Source: Mesorhizobium sp. B1-1-8
Lineage (GTDB): Bacteria; Pseudomonadota; Alphaproteobacteria; Rhizobiales; Rhizobiaceae
DNA: 64,000 bases
Direction of reading: 5' to 3'
NCBI RefSeq assembly: GCF_006442795.2
Contig: NZ_CP083957.1
Span: 248,001 to 312,000, forward strand
Of this stretch, positions 25,891-36,034 are shown piece by piece. The notes under the pieces were generated by a model. It made no database searches, had not been told where the DNA came from, and saw only the letters and a program-made list of their open reading frames with translations. Each line of letters opens with the position of its first letter. Position 1 is the stretch's first letter. The translations under genes and the position numbers were made by a program.

Positions 25891-26150
25891 TTCTTTCCCA
25901 CGAGATCCTTCAACGCGGCATTGTCGAGCATAGCATCGGCCAGAAGCCGCTTCAGCCGCGTGTTCTCGTCCTCCAGCGCCTTCAGTCGCCGAGCCTCGGA
26001 GACATCCATCCCGCCGAAGCGGGCCTTCCAGTTGTAGATCGAAGCATCGCTGACGCCGTGCTTCCGACACAGATCGGCGACCGAAACCCCGGCCTCATGC
26101 TCCTTCAAAATTCCGATGATCTGCTCTTCAGAGAAACGGCTGCGCTTCAT
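25884..26150 (-). CDS. IS3-family transposase OrfA
   Basis: An 88-aa DNA-binding subunit: MKRSRFSEEQIIGILKEHEA, then the helix-turn-helix VADLCRKHGVSDASIYNWKA and a leucine-zipper-like end (LKALEDENTRLKRLLADAML). It ends DLVGKKW, overlapping the orfB start, the region where IS3 elements shift frame to make OrfAB. It binds the terminal inverted repeats in related elements. Confidence 0.9.
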   Translation of the reverse strand: MKRSRFSEEQIIGILKEHEAGVSVADLCRKHGVSDASIYNWKARFGGMDVSEARRLKALEDENTRLKRLLADAMLDNAALKDLVGKKW

Positions 26151-26237
26151 GTCCTGGTCCTCTCGATAGGCCAGAACGAACTTCAAACCGGATTAGATCA
26201 GAGGGGCAAGGTCAATTCGTTGGTACATCGGTACAAG

Positions 26238-26498
26238 TCAGCGGCCGGCCTCTTCCCGCCGCTTGGCGTCTTGATCGTTCAGCCCGCTGACCATCTCGTA
26301 CGCTTGGCCGGCATTGATGCCGACCATGATCTTGTGATCGGACTCGGCGGGCTGGCCGGTGAAGACGTCGAAAAGGGTCCAACTGTCCGGATGGTCCATA
26401 CGAAGCGCGTAGCGGTTTGCCAATTCCGCGTCCTTTCGTTTTCGCCCGCCGCCGATCTGTTCAGGTCTGCAGAATGAAAAATACCGTCGCCAGGACAA
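26238..26498 (-). CDS. Small hypothetical protein (intact paralogue of 17.1-kb remnant)
   Basis: The conserved core is AELANRYALRMDHPDSWTLF then DVFTGQPAESDHKIMVG and INAGQAYEMVSGLNDQDAKR. No assigned domain. With the ATG used here the gene overlaps the upstream membrane-protein gene by 38 bp; a TTG at 26423 (61 aa) preceded by AAAGGA is a credible alternative and matches where homology with the 17.1-kb copy begins. It is co-oriented with that membrane gene, as in the decayed copy. Confidence 0.6.
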   Translation of the reverse strand: MSWRRYFSFCRPEQIGGGRKRKDAELANRYALRMDHPDSWTLFDVFTGQPAESDHKIMVGINAGQAYEMVSGLNDQDAKRREEAGR

Positions 26499-26676
26499 GG
26501 ACTGTCCACAGCACCACGCCGAGCTTCAAAGCCAGGCCCCCGTGCAACGAGAGACCCTCTCGCATACGGGCCGCCAGATTCGTCATATTGCTGGATCTGG
26601 CCGGAGCCGCCACAATGGCGACCGGCGACTTGACCCCAAGCCTGCCGAACACCGGGAGCAGCGTCGGTTCACGCAC
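26461..26676 (-). CDS. Small single-span membrane protein
   Basis: A 71-aa protein: LLPVFGRLGVKSPVAIVAAP then NMTNLAARMREGLSLHGG and a C-terminal membrane helix (LKLGVVLWTVLVLATVFFIL). It is probably tail-anchored in the inner membrane. Related to the degenerate frame at 16934-17059. It lies 24 bp beyond the groEL stop on the same strand, so it may be read through from the chaperonin operon. Confidence 0.6.
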   Translation of the reverse strand: MREPTLLPVFGRLGVKSPVAIVAAPARSSNMTNLAARMREGLSLHGGLALKLGVVLWTVLVLATVFFILQT

Positions 26677-26699
26677 GGCCTTCTCCTGGCGCCAAGGTC

Positions 26700-28376
<1,677 letters not shown>

Positions 28377-28715
28377 TCAGGCGGCCTTCTTGACCGCCCC
28401 GGTCTTGTTGGCGCCGGCCATCTCGCTCTTGTCGATGACGCCCATGATGTCGGCTTCCTTCATGATCAGAAGGTCTTCGCCGTCGATCTTCACCTCGGTT
28501 CCCGACCATTTGCCGAACAGGATGAAGTCGCCGGCCTTGACGTCGAGCGGAACAAGCGCACCGTTTTCGTCGCGAGCGCCCGGGCCGACAGCGATGACCT
28601 CGCCTTCCTGCGGGTTTTCCCTGGCATTGTCGGGAATGATGATGCCGCCCTTGGATTTGGTGTCGCTTTCGGCGCGCCGGATGACGACGCGGTCGTGGAG
28701 TGGCCGGAATTTCAT
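28377..28715 (-). CDS. groES: Co-chaperonin GroES with C-terminal extension
   Basis: A 112-aa Gro[22 protein letters not shown], the mobile loop [19 protein letters not shown] and [20 protein letters not shown] are typical. Canonical proteins end soon after DIMGVI; here about 18 residues ([18 protein letters not shown]) follow, making an unusual basic tail whose role is unknown. It caps the GroEL ring as a heptamer. First gene of the operon, 54 bp downstream of a CIRCE element. Confidence 0.97.
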   Translation of the reverse strand: MKFRPLHDRVVIRRAESDTKSKGGIIIPDNARENPQEGEVIAVGPGARDENGALVPLDVKAGDFILFGKWSGTEVKIDGEDLLIMKEADIMGVIDKSEMAGANKTGAVKKAA

Positions 28716-28769
28716 GGGGAACTTCTTTCTGTGGCCGGCATGGACGGCCGCTGCCTGTGTATAGGCGGG

Positions 28770-28796
28770 TTGGCACTCGATAGATAGGAGTGCCAG
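28770..28796 (-). promoter_or_regulatory. CIRCE operator (HrcA binding site)
   Basis: TTGGCACTC-N9-GAGTGCCAG matches the CIRCE consensus TTAGCACTC-N9-GAGTGCTAA with compensating changes that keep most of the dyad. It lies in the groES leader. HrcA binds CIRCE to repress chaperonin genes until heat titrates it; the hrcA gene is not in this window. Confidence 0.9.
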
Positions 28797-29210
28797 AATT
28801 ATTTCTCGCCAAGGGCCAAGAATTCGAGTGAAATAATTCGAGCCGCACGAAATTCATCCGCACTGGTGGAAAACTTTCTGCCGGTTTGAATTTCGCAGGC
28901 GCGCATCTGTTATTGCAAGGGAAAAAATAAAAGGCGTCGCGACCTTGTTTGGAACTCAAATGAGGCGCGTAGGTGAAATTCGTTAATTTGGTCGAGTTGG
29001 CTTTGTGTCAGAGCCCCGCCATTCACCACTGAATTCTCGAAAACGAGTGCATGCGCCGGTCCGGCGCACATTTCGTTCCGTTCGAACCCCTGGAATGACA
29101 TCGACGCTGACCACGGATGTACTGGCAGCGTCGGGCATCATTCCGGTGGTTCGAGTGGGAATGATACGGAAACGCGCAAGGCGCGCGTTTTCCGCTGAAA
29201 GCCGCAACAA
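28797..29210. other. Intergenic region between groES and the small-gene cassette
   Basis: About 414 bases that should contain the groESL promoter on the minus strand and the promoter of the cassette on the plus strand. A plus frame from 29005 is open to the cassette start and ends in an ATGA overlap, but it shows little similarity to the matching region of cassette copy 1, so I do not call it a gene. Confidence 0.4.
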
Positions 29211-29471
29211 ATGACCAGCCGCACCACACCAACTGTCGTTCGCTTCAAGTCGGCGTTTTCGCTGCCCGGCTTTGATGCACCGCAACCACCCGGGGATTAC
29301 CGCGTCGATCATGACGAGGAAGCCCTAGAAGGAGCTTCCCTGATCGCGTGGCGCCGCGTCGCCACCTTCATTCACCTGCCGGCGATCTCCGCAAGCGGTG
29401 CTACGCGGCAGATGGTGCCGATCGAACCGGCATCGCTCAAAGCCGCACTGGAGCAGGACCAGAGACAATGA
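29211..29471 (+). CDS. Cassette copy 2, gene A: hypothetical protein (86 aa)
   Basis: Reads MTSRTTPTVVRFKSAFSLPG then FDAPQPPGDYRVDHDEEALE and FIHLPAISASGATRQMVPIE. No named domain known to me; it looks like a small beta-rich cytosolic protein of the type common in rhizobial accessory regions. The frameshifted twin is at 16138-16391, which supports that this is a real protein family. Its stop overlaps the start of gene B (ATGA). Confidence 0.7.
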   Translation: MTSRTTPTVVRFKSAFSLPGFDAPQPPGDYRVDHDEEALEGASLIAWRRVATFIHLPAISASGATRQMVPIEPASLKAALEQDQRQ

Positions 29472-29836
29472 TGAGAACCACGACGATGATGCAACGCAAC
29501 GCACGCCCGGTCCGCCGCGAAGCCGCAACGCATCTATTTGCCGTCGGACAGGCTGTCCGGCTGAAGGGCGGCTTCGGCATGTTTCCAAAGACTTCGGAAA
29601 TCTACCGGATCACAGCCAGACTCCCGCCGAGGGAAGATTCGGCGCAATACCGCATCCGCAACGACGGCGAACTTCATGAACGGGTGGCGACGCAAGACAG
29701 TCTCGAACCGGTCGCCACATCGCCGGGTGACACCATAACGCTCATCGAAAGGACGTTCGCACATGTCAAAGGGACAGAAACGCTCGAGCCGGGAAATCAG
29801 GAAGCCGAAGCAGGAAAAGGTCCTGCCCAAGCCTAA
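29468..29836 (+). CDS. Cassette copy 2, gene B: hypothetical protein (122 aa)
   Basis: After MMRTTTMMQRNARPVRREAA comes a conserved core HLFAVGQAVRLKGGFGMFPK then SEIYRITARLPPREDSAQYR, RIRNDGELHERV and GDTITLIERTF. The VGQxVRLKGG opening suggests an SH3-like barrel. Gene C starts within its last 25 codons in another frame. The decayed twin at 15835-16141 retains all three blocks in three frames. Function unknown. Confidence 0.7.
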   Translation: MMRTTTMMQRNARPVRREAATHLFAVGQAVRLKGGFGMFPKTSEIYRITARLPPREDSAQYRIRNDGELHERVATQDSLEPVATSPGDTITLIERTFAHVKGTETLEPGNQEAEAGKGPAQA

Positions 29837-29906
29837 AAGCGTGTTCGGCGCCCAGACCAGACTTGCCGCTAACATCAGTACCCCGCGCGGCAAAGGCGAG
29901 AACTGA
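29763..29906 (+). CDS. Cassette copy 2, gene C: small basic protein (47 aa)
   Basis: A very basic 47-aa frame, MSKGQKRSSREIRKPKQEKV, then LPKPKSVFGAQTRLAANIST, overlapping the end of gene B. The same class of Lys-rich mini-protein is common in rhizobia, often near similar genes. RKPKQEK is shared with the remnant at 15704. It ends 13 bases before gene D. Possibly a nucleic-acid or ribosome-associated peptide; no direct evidence. Confidence 0.6.
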   Translation: MSKGQKRSSREIRKPKQEKVLPKPKSVFGAQTRLAANISTPRGKGEN

Positions 29907-29919
29907 CACGGCGAGACGG

Positions 29920-30168
29920 ATGACGATGAAGATCATGATCGAATTCTATCGCACCCGAGAAGCGGACGATGCGCATGCCGTGCTTGGCCGCGAGACGGCG
30001 GAAGCCGCCGACCTCGACGATGCGATCGAAATCGCCAGGCTTTTGGCTGGGACCCTGAACATGCCGCAGCGGCCGGACGCCATGACGATCGCCGATGCGA
30101 ATGGCGCAACGCTCTATTCGGGCGTTCTCGTCGGGAAGGCGATTAATGAGGAACGGCTAACATCATGA
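29920..30168 (+). CDS. Cassette copy 2, gene D: hypothetical protein (82 aa)
   Basis: MTMKIMIEFYRTREADDAHA then DLDDAIEIARLLAGTLNMPQ and IADANGATLYSGVL: an alternating beta-helix-beta pattern of a small alpha/beta protein. Paralogous to the first 70 residues of the gene at 15042-15707. The start is placed 13 bases after gene C; an earlier ATG at 29863 overlaps gene C and lacks homology. It ends in an ATGA overlap with gene E. Function unknown. Confidence 0.7.
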   Translation: MTMKIMIEFYRTREADDAHAVLGRETAEAADLDDAIEIARLLAGTLNMPQRPDAMTIADANGATLYSGVLVGKAINEERLTS

Positions 30169-30577
30169 GTGGCCATAACAACGAAAGCTGTCGGACCCGC
30201 AACGTCGCCGCGCTTGCGGTCTGGGAAATGAGGGCGGCGCGTCCGGGCGCGATTTCTGTGGACCATCAAATGGCCGTCGAGTCGAAGTTGATCGCTCCCT
30301 GGACCGACTTCCACGTTTTCAGCGCGCAACGCCGTCCGCCTCACCGATCATGACGGCTTGCTTCTTGGTCGATGTCGAGGCGCTCGCGAAATCGGATATC
30401 GCCTTGGCCGAGACCGGGGCTGCTGAAACAAGATGCCTTTCAGCATTCGACGCCTTCCTGATGTCCATCCATGATGTTGCTTGCAAAGCCTACTCCCGCA
30501 ACCGTCGCGATTCCTGCACTCTGACCCCGCTGATTTCCGGCAGGCAAGATCCACATGCTGATCCGCTACGGCTATGA
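30165..30577 (+). pseudogene. Cassette copy 2, gene E (frameshifted)
   Basis: MSGHNNESCRTRNVAALAVW then SKLIAPWTDFHVFSA in frame one, NAVRLTDHDGLLLG in a second, and DVEALAKSDIALAETGA then RCLSAFDAFLMSIHDV in a third. Together these make one plausible protein of about 130 residues, also visible as a broken gene at 15092-15463. Both copies in the window are thus interrupted. It ends just before the transglutaminase-like gene. Confidence 0.5.
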
Positions 30578-31373
30578 GATCACGCTGACCTTCCAGCAAC
30601 CGACCGCATTGGTATGCCTGCTATCGGTCCACGACGACCGCGCGGCCGACATAAGGATCCCCGAAACGGTCTTCACCACGCCCGATGTTCCGACATCGAC
30701 CTACCATGATCCCTTTGGCAACCGATGCCGCCGGCTTGTTGCGCCCGCGGGCGACCTGACGATGTGGGGCGATGCAACGATCGAGGACGACGGCAAGATA
30801 GACAGGCTGCTGCCAACTGCCCGCGAAGTAGCCCTGTGGGATTTGCCGGACGGCTGCCTTGTCTACCTGATGGGCAGCCGCTATTGCGAAACCGATCGTC
30901 TCAGCCAGGCGGCGTGGGACAAGTTTGGCGCCACTGCCCCAGGTTGGGGCCGCGTGCAAGCAATCTGCGACTTCGTCCACGGTCATATTCAATTCGACTA
31001 CATGCAGGCCAGATCGACGCGAACGGCCTTCGAGGCGTACCAGGAACGCATAGGCGTCTGCCGCGACTTCGCCCATCTCGCGCTGACTTTGTGCCGCTGC
31101 CTCAATATTCCTGCACGTTATGTCAACGGACATCTCGGCGACATCGGGGTCCCGGTCGTCGACCCCATGGACTTCAGCGCCTGGATCGAGGTCTTCCTGG
31201 ACGGTGCTTGGCATACTTTTGATCCCCGAAACAACACGCCCAGGATTGGCAGGATCGTCGTCGCCCGCGGCCGCGATGCGGCCGACATTCCGCTCATCAA
31301 CTCCTTCGGCCCGCATGTTCTCAAAGGGTTTCGGGTCTGGACCTACGAAGTGCAGAACCTTCATCTCACATGA
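30555..31373 (+). CDS. Transglutaminase-like (protease-fold) family protein
   Basis: A 272-aa protein with an N-terminal beta domain (LIRYGYEITLTFQQPTALVC, bacterial transglutaminase-like N region) and a transglutaminase core: catalytic Cys169 in RIGVCRDFAHLALTLC and Asp223 in TFDPRNN. Where the canonical catalytic His stands (HAWxE) this protein has DFSAWIEVF, i.e. Ser208. A shifted catalytic His or a non-canonical activity is possible. No signal peptide, so cytosolic. It follows the small-gene cassette on the same strand, overlapping the last remnant. Confidence 0.85.
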   Translation: MLIRYGYEITLTFQQPTALVCLLSVHDDRAADIRIPETVFTTPDVPTSTYHDPFGNRCRRLVAPAGDLTMWGDATIEDDGKIDRLLPTAREVALWDLPDGCLVYLMGSRYCETDRLSQAAWDKFGATAPGWGRVQAICDFVHGHIQFDYMQARSTRTAFEAYQERIGVCRDFAHLALTLCRCLNIPARYVNGHLGDIGVPVVDPMDFSAWIEVFLDGAWHTFDPRNNTPRIGRIVVARGRDAADIPLINSFGPHVLKGFRVWTYEVQNLHLT

Positions 31374-31682
31374 ATGATTTGCGGGCGGGGCGGGGCGCGG
31401 CCTCTCGACCTGTTGAATTAGAGGCCGTTGCTGGCGCCAAGCGGATCGTCTGCTAGTGGCGCTACCATGACTTCAGCGCGGCCGCCTGCGACGTCCGCTT
31501 TTAGGCAGGGGCACAGCTAACTTTGATGACCGAAATCGGGCGCATTGCCGACCGGCGGCTTTGGCTAGCCTAAAGCTGAGGGGCAGCGTGTTCTGGCCTC
31601 GCGATGAAAATATCAGAAGTTCAACCGTGGCTCGGTCGGGCTCGCCAGTTGTCCTTTCTTCCGCAAAGTCCGTTGACGATGT
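31374..31682. other. Convergent intergenic region
   Basis: Lies between two converging genes. Apart from a hairpin just behind the transglutaminase gene, it includes CGGGCGCATTGCCGACCGG, also seen in similar form behind the sugar cluster at about 57.15 kb, which may be a dispersed intergenic motif. Confidence 0.4.
31399..31426 (+). terminator. Hairpin behind the transglutaminase-like gene
   Basis: GGCCTCT and AGAGGCC form a perfect 7-bp stem around a 14-base loop, 26 bases after the stop. No T-run follows, so termination strength is uncertain. Confidence 0.35.
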
Positions 31683-33485
31683 TCAAACGGGAATGCGATC
31701 TGACAGAAAGCGGCGCCAGCCGCCAAATGACGAGATGTCAGAAGCGCCCAGCAAGCCCACGGATTCCACCAGAAAGCCTTTGGCGGTGCTGCCGTCGCCG
31801 AGCTCTATATTGCCAATGCCCAGCGGCGGCGGGATGGCGGCCACAAAGTGGCCGAAAGCGTCGGCAGGTAGCCGCCAGACCTCTACCTCGATCTCAGTGC
31901 CGCCGCTCTCCACACGAACCAGTCCCGGCTTGGGCGTGGCCTGGCCGGCGAGCTGATAAAGCTTGTATGAAGAGGCCGTCCTCGTCGCCCGGCAGAACCG
32001 GGCACCGGCCTGCTTGAGCTGGCCATTGAGCGGCATTCCCGAGAGGTGAGCGCCGACCACCACCAATTCGATCGTGCCGTCTTCGGCCGATGCGCCGACA
32101 GGCTGCGCGCTCGGCTGCCGCCAGCCGGTCGCGCCGAGCGTAAGACCGCTCGCGGCATGGAGATCGCGCGCGACGGACGCCACAAGGCCGTCCAGTCCGG
32201 CGGCCGCAAGCAGCGTCACGCTCATCGGCAGGCCGTCATCGCGCGTGCCGGTCGGCACGGCCATGCCGCACATGTCGAGCAGATTGACGAAATTGGTGTA
32301 GGTGCCGAGCCGGCTGTTGGTGACGACCGGATCGGCAAGTACGGTGTCGACCGTGTAGTGGGTGGGCGCGGTCGGCACGCAGAACAGGTCTACCGAAGCA
32401 ATGACCGGAGCGAGCTTCACCTTGTAGGTCTGCAAGGCGTAGAGGCCGCGGAAGGCGTCCGCCGCCGACAGCTTCCTGGCGCCGCCGATGATCTTGCTCG
32501 TCACCGGATGCATGGCGGCTTCGTTGACGTCCATGAAATCGCGGATCGCGGCGTAGCGTTCGGCCACCCAGGCGCCCTCATAGAGGAGGTTGGCGGTGGC
32601 GTAGAAATCGCCGAACGGGATTTCGACCAGCCGGCAGCCGAGCCGCGACAGCATGGCGAGCGAGGCCTCGAAGCCGGCCTGCATCGCCGCGTCGCCGAAG
32701 AATTTCCGGTCGGCTTTTGCCGGAATGCCGACGCTCAGCACAGGCGGGCGCGCGGCGAGCGGCCGGACGGCGATGTCGCGCGAATAGGGATCGGCCGCAT
32801 CGCGCGCTGCCGCGACGCAGAACACTCCATAGGCGTCGTCGACGGTCAGCGCGAACACCGACACGCAGTCGAGCGTGCGGCAAGCCGGAACGACGCCGCC
32901 CGTCGACAACGCACCGACGGTCGGCTTCAGCCCGACGATGATGTTGAGGCCGGCGGGGATGCGGCCGGAGCCGGCGGTGTCGGTGCCAAGCGCGAAGGAG
33001 ACGATGCCACGCGCCGTCGCCACCGCCGATCCCGAGGAGGAGCCGCCCGGCACCAACTCCGCATCGATGGCGTTGCGCGGGATCGGCCAGGGTGTGCGCA
33101 CACCAACGAGGCCGGTGGCGAACTGGTCGAGATTGGTCTTGCCGACGACCAGCGCGCCGGCGGCCCTGAGCCGCGCCACCACGGTGGCGTCCTTGTCGGG
33201 CCAGTAGGTGTATTCCGCGCAGGCCGCCGTCGTCGGCATGCCGGCGACGTCGATGTTGTCCTTGACGGCGAAGGGAATGCCCCACAGCGGTTTTGCCACC
33301 GGGTCGAACGGGCCGAGCGCTTCGACCGCGGCAAGCAGATCCGCCCTGGCGGCGAGATGGATGAAGATGCCCGGATCGTCAGCTGCCTCGATGCGGGCAT
33401 AAATCGCCGCGATCACATCGCCAACGGCGACGCCACCACGATAGGCCGCGTGCAGGCTCGCTATGTCGAAGTGGACATCACTCAT
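31683..33485 (-). CDS. atzF: Allophanate hydrolase
   Basis: A 600-aa enzyme of the usual AtzF length. The N-terminal amidase-signature domain has Lys75 (PFAVKDNIDVAG), the cis-Ser in PGGSSSGSAVATA (about 149-150) and the nucleophile Ser173 in GTDTAGSGRIPAG. The C-terminal domain (about 460-600, IELVVVGAHLSGMPLNGQL and GFLVESVGL) is the second allophanate hydrolase domain that decarboxylates the intermediate. It converts allophanate to CO2 and ammonia in the cytosol, finishing biuret breakdown begun by BiuH encoded in the same operon. Its start overlaps the cupin gene by 8 bp. Confidence 0.95.
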   Translation of the reverse strand: MSDVHFDIASLHAAYRGGVAVGDVIAAIYARIEAADDPGIFIHLAARADLLAAVEALGPFDPVAKPLWGIPFAVKDNIDVAGMPTTAACAEYTYWPDKDATVVARLRAAGALVVGKTNLDQFATGLVGVRTPWPIPRNAIDAELVPGGSSSGSAVATARGIVSFALGTDTAGSGRIPAGLNIIVGLKPTVGALSTGGVVPACRTLDCVSVFALTVDDAYGVFCVAAARDAADPYSRDIAVRPLAARPPVLSVGIPAKADRKFFGDAAMQAGFEASLAMLSRLGCRLVEIPFGDFYATANLLYEGAWVAERYAAIRDFMDVNEAAMHPVTSKIIGGARKLSAADAFRGLYALQTYKVKLAPVIASVDLFCVPTAPTHYTVDTVLADPVVTNSRLGTYTNFVNLLDMCGMAVPTGTRDDGLPMSVTLLAAAGLDGLVASVARDLHAASGLTLGATGWRQPSAQPVGASAEDGTIELVVVGAHLSGMPLNGQLKQAGARFCRATRTASSYKLYQLAGQATPKPGLVRVESGGTEIEVEVWRLPADAFGHFVAAIPPPLGIGNIELGDGSTAKGFLVESVGLLGASDISSFGGWRRFLSDRIPV

Positions 33486-33837
33486 TTCGTCTCTCTAGGA
33501 TGATCACCGGCAGGTCCCACTGGATCAGCACGACACAGCCGTCCTTGGTCCACACCGAATGCTCGGTTCCGACCGGATTGAGGATCACGCTGCCGGCTGG
33601 ATAGTCACCGTTCTCGTCGCTCTGGGTGCCTTCCAGCACGACAATAGTCTCCAGTCCGACATGGCGGTGGCGCGGCACGCCAGCGCCGGGCCGGTATTTC
33701 AAGATCGCGACCGATGGCTCGACCGGCCCGCCTTTCAGCAGCCAGTGCACGCCGATGCCGTCGCGGAAAGGCTCGAACGCCAGGTCGCGCCAGCCGCCGT
33801 CGAGCAGGCCGGCAAAGGCAAGATTAGGCATTGGCAA
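33478..33837 (-). CDS. Cupin domain protein
   Basis: A 119-aa single cupin barrel. Metal ligands are likely His/His/Glu/His from [18 protein letters not shown] and PVGTEHSVW. It resembles ChrR-type cupins ([15 protein letters not shown] turn: [15 protein letters not shown]). In a biuret operon it may be a small metal-dependent accessory enzyme or sensor; its reaction is unknown. It overlaps the genes on either side, so it is translated as part of the operon. Confidence 0.8.
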   Translation of the reverse strand: MPMPNLAFAGLLDGGWRDLAFEPFRDGIGVHWLLKGGPVEPSVAILKYRPGAGVPRHRHVGLETIVVLEGTQSDENGDYPAGSVILNPVGTEHSVWTKDGCVVLIQWDLPVIILERRNE

Positions 33838-34492
33838 TTCCCTCGAGCACCTGGTCGGTCGTCGCCGTCCAGCCGACGATGGCGCCCTGCGCCCTGATCA
33901 TGGCGATCGCCGCCGCCTTGAACTCGGGAAAATAACTTTCCGTGGCGTCCTCGGCGAGCAGGCACTCATAGCCGCGATCGTTGGCCTCGCGCATCGTCGT
34001 CTGCACGCAGACTTCGGTGGTGACGCCGGCAAAGACGAGTTGCTCGGCGCCAAGCCTTTTCAGGTCATCGCCGAAGGAGGTCGCATAGAAGGCGCCCTTG
34101 CCCGGCTTCTCGATGACGATCTCGCCTGGCAGCGGCGCAAGCCCCTCGAGGATCGCGGTGCCCGGCTCGCCGGCGATCAGCACGCGGCCCATCGGCCCGG
34201 CATCGCCGATACGGACCGACGGATTGCCGCGATTGCGCTTGGCCGGCGGCAGGTCGGAAAGGTCGGGCCGGTGGCACTCCATCGTGTGGATCACCGGAAG
34301 GCCGGCGGCGCGAAAGCCCTCGATCAGTCTCTTCACCGTCGGCACGATCGCGGCCACCCGGCTGACGTCGTTGCCGAGGCTGGCGCCGAAGCCGCCGGGC
34401 TCCGCGAAGTCACGTTGCATGTCGATGACGACAAGCGCCATGCTCCGCGGCTTGAAGGCGAACGGAAATGGCTGCGCTGCGATTTCCGCCAT
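33824..34492 (-). CDS. Isochorismatase-like cysteine hydrolase (candidate triuret hydrolase)
   Basis: A 222-aa cysteine amidohydrolase. The catalytic triad is visible as Asp24 ([10 protein letters not shown]), Lys129 ([11 protein letters not shown]) and Cys162 ([17 protein letters not shown]). It is a paralogue of BiuH encoded upstream. TrtA, the triuret hydrolase described in biuret-using bacteria, belongs to this family and is encoded near biuH, so triuret is a reasonable guess; a duplicate biuret or carbamoyl-amide hydrolase is the alternative. It overlaps the ABC ATPase gene by one base (TGATG) and the cupin gene by 14. Confidence 0.85.
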   Translation of the reverse strand: MAEIAAQPFPFAFKPRSMALVVIDMQRDFAEPGGFGASLGNDVSRVAAIVPTVKRLIEGFRAAGLPVIHTMECHRPDLSDLPPAKRNRGNPSVRIGDAGPMGRVLIAGEPGTAILEGLAPLPGEIVIEKPGKGAFYATSFGDDLKRLGAEQLVFAGVTTEVCVQTTMREANDRGYECLLAEDATESYFPEFKAAAIAMIRAQGAIVGWTATTDQVLEGIANA

Positions 34493-36024
34493 CAGTGATG
34501 TCCCGCCATGTGCTCGCCGATGGTCTGGACACTGGCCTGCGCGATCGGCGTCTCGTAAACCAGCGCACCGTCCGACATGACGAAGATGCGGTCCGAGAGC
34601 GCGAGCAGTTCGTCGAGATCCTCCGACATCAGAAGCACTGCGGCACCGGCATTGCGCGCCTTCATGATGCGAGCGCGGATTTCGGCCACGGCCGAGAAGT
34701 CGAGGCCGAAGCACGGATTGGAGACGATCAGAAGGTCGACCCTGCCGGTGAGCTCGCGGGCAAGCACGGCGCGCTGCACATTGCCGCCCGACAGCGAGGC
34801 GATCGGGGAGGCAAGCGATGCGGTCTTGACCTTGAACTGCTCGACCAGCCTGGCGCTGAATGCCCTGATGGCGCCGGCACTGATCCAGCTCACCGGTTTG
34901 CCGTTGGCGTCGAGGTCGAAGGTGCGGAAAGAAATGTTTTCGGCCACCGTCATTTTCGGCGCGCAGGCATTCTTCAGCGGCTCCTCGGGAATGAGCCGCA
35001 CATTGAGAGCGCGCGCCTTGGCCCGCGTAGCCGCATAGGCGCTGCCGCGCACCATGACTTCGCCGGCCTCGCGGGGGCGCTGCCCGGCCAGCACTTCGAG
35101 CAATTCCTTCTGGCCGTTGCCGGAAACGCCGGCGATGCCGACGATCTCGCCGGAGCGCACGCCGAGATCCTCGATCCGGATCGACTTCAGCCCGGTGCGG
35201 TTCGGCGCCTTCAGCGCCTTAACCTTGAGCACGATCTCGGCGTCCGGCCTGGGCTCGGCGCGGCTGTCGAGGGCCGCGATCGGCTGGTCTCCGATCATCA
35301 TCGCAGCCATGGTTTTGCGGTCGAGGTCGACGACGCGGCCAGTGCCGGTCAGCCTGCCCTTGCGCAGCACGCTGACGTCGTCGGCGAATGCCGTCACCTC
35401 ATGGAATTTGTGCGAGATCATCAGCACGGTCAGGTCGCGAGCCCTGGTCATGCCGCGCACCAGGCCAAGCACTTCCTGCGCCTCGCCGGGGCTGAGCACG
35501 GAGGTCGGCTCGTCCAGCACCAGGAAGGAGCGGCCGAGATAAAGCTGCTTGATGATCTCCAGCTTCTGCTTCTCGCCGGCAGCGAGATCGGCCACTTTGA
35601 CATCGAGCGGCAGTTTGAACGGCATTCGATCCATGAACATTGCAAGCTTGCCGCGCTCCTTGCGCCAGTCGATCACGCCGGGAACCTTCTCACGCGAAAT
35701 GACCAGATTCTCCGCACCGGTGAGCGACGGGACAAGCGTGAAATGCTGGTAGACCATGCCGAGGCCGAGTGCCGAGGCGTCCCTGGGGCTGGCGATCGCC
35801 ACCTCGCGGCCGTCGACGAGGATGTCGCCGGCGGTCGGGTGATAAAAACCCATCATGCATTTGACCAGCGTCGACTTGCCGGCGCCGTTTTCGCCAAGCA
35901 GTGCATGGAACGATCCGGCCGGCACCTTGATGGAGACGTCGCCCAACGCCGTGAAGGCGCCGAAACGCATGGTCATGCCGACGGTCTCGACGCCGACGGC
36001 CTTGTTGCCGATGATGGCGTTCAT
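34492..36024 (-). CDS. ABC transporter ATP-binding protein (BMP/nucleoside type)
   Basis: A 510-aa fused double ATPase. The first domain has Walker [13 protein letters not shown]-loop YQHFT, signature [11 protein letters not shown] and Walker [12 protein letters not shown]. The second has a degenerate Walker A ([13 protein letters not shown]), signature [11 protein letters not shown] and [12 protein letters not shown], where the second-site Walker B Glu is changed (usual VDEPTxGLD), as often seen in this family. It powers the two permeases and binding protein of the operon. A one-base overlap couples it to the downstream hydrolase. Confidence 0.92.
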   Translation of the reverse strand: MNAIIGNKAVGVETVGMTMRFGAFTALGDVSIKVPAGSFHALLGENGAGKSTLVKCMMGFYHPTAGDILVDGREVAIASPRDASALGLGMVYQHFTLVPSLTGAENLVISREKVPGVIDWRKERGKLAMFMDRMPFKLPLDVKVADLAAGEKQKLEIIKQLYLGRSFLVLDEPTSVLSPGEAQEVLGLVRGMTRARDLTVLMISHKFHEVTAFADDVSVLRKGRLTGTGRVVDLDRKTMAAMMIGDQPIAALDSRAEPRPDAEIVLKVKALKAPNRTGLKSIRIEDLGVRSGEIVGIAGVSGNGQKELLEVLAGQRPREAGEVMVRGSAYAATRAKARALNVRLIPEEPLKNACAPKMTVAENISFRTFDLDANGKPVSWISAGAIRAFSARLVEQFKVKTASLASPIASLSGGNVQRAVLARELTGRVDLLIVSNPCFGLDFSAVAEIRARIMKARNAGAAVLLMSEDLDELLALSDRIFVMSDGALVYETPIAQASVQTIGEHMAGHH

Positions 36025-36034
36025 CCTGGTTTCC

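Larger units (their letters stand above)
24942..26214 (-). mobile_element. IS3-family insertion sequence (IS407 group-like), frameshifted
   Basis: A 1273-bp element bounded by imperfect inverted repeats: TGACGTTGCCCC at the left and, on the opposite strand, TGACCTTGCCCC at the right, extending to CTATCCAGTTTTGG / CTAATCCGGTTTG. It holds orfA and orfB of an IS3-type transposase. The flanks (TGAC left, ATTC right) are not a target duplication, so one side may have been deleted or recombined. orfB carries an extra base, so the copy is probably inactive. Confidence 0.85.

Noticed and set aside
29005..29214. A 69-aa frame ending in ATGA overlap with cassette gene A
   Set aside because: Its sequence is not conserved in the matching place of cassette copy 1 and the opposite strand is equally open.
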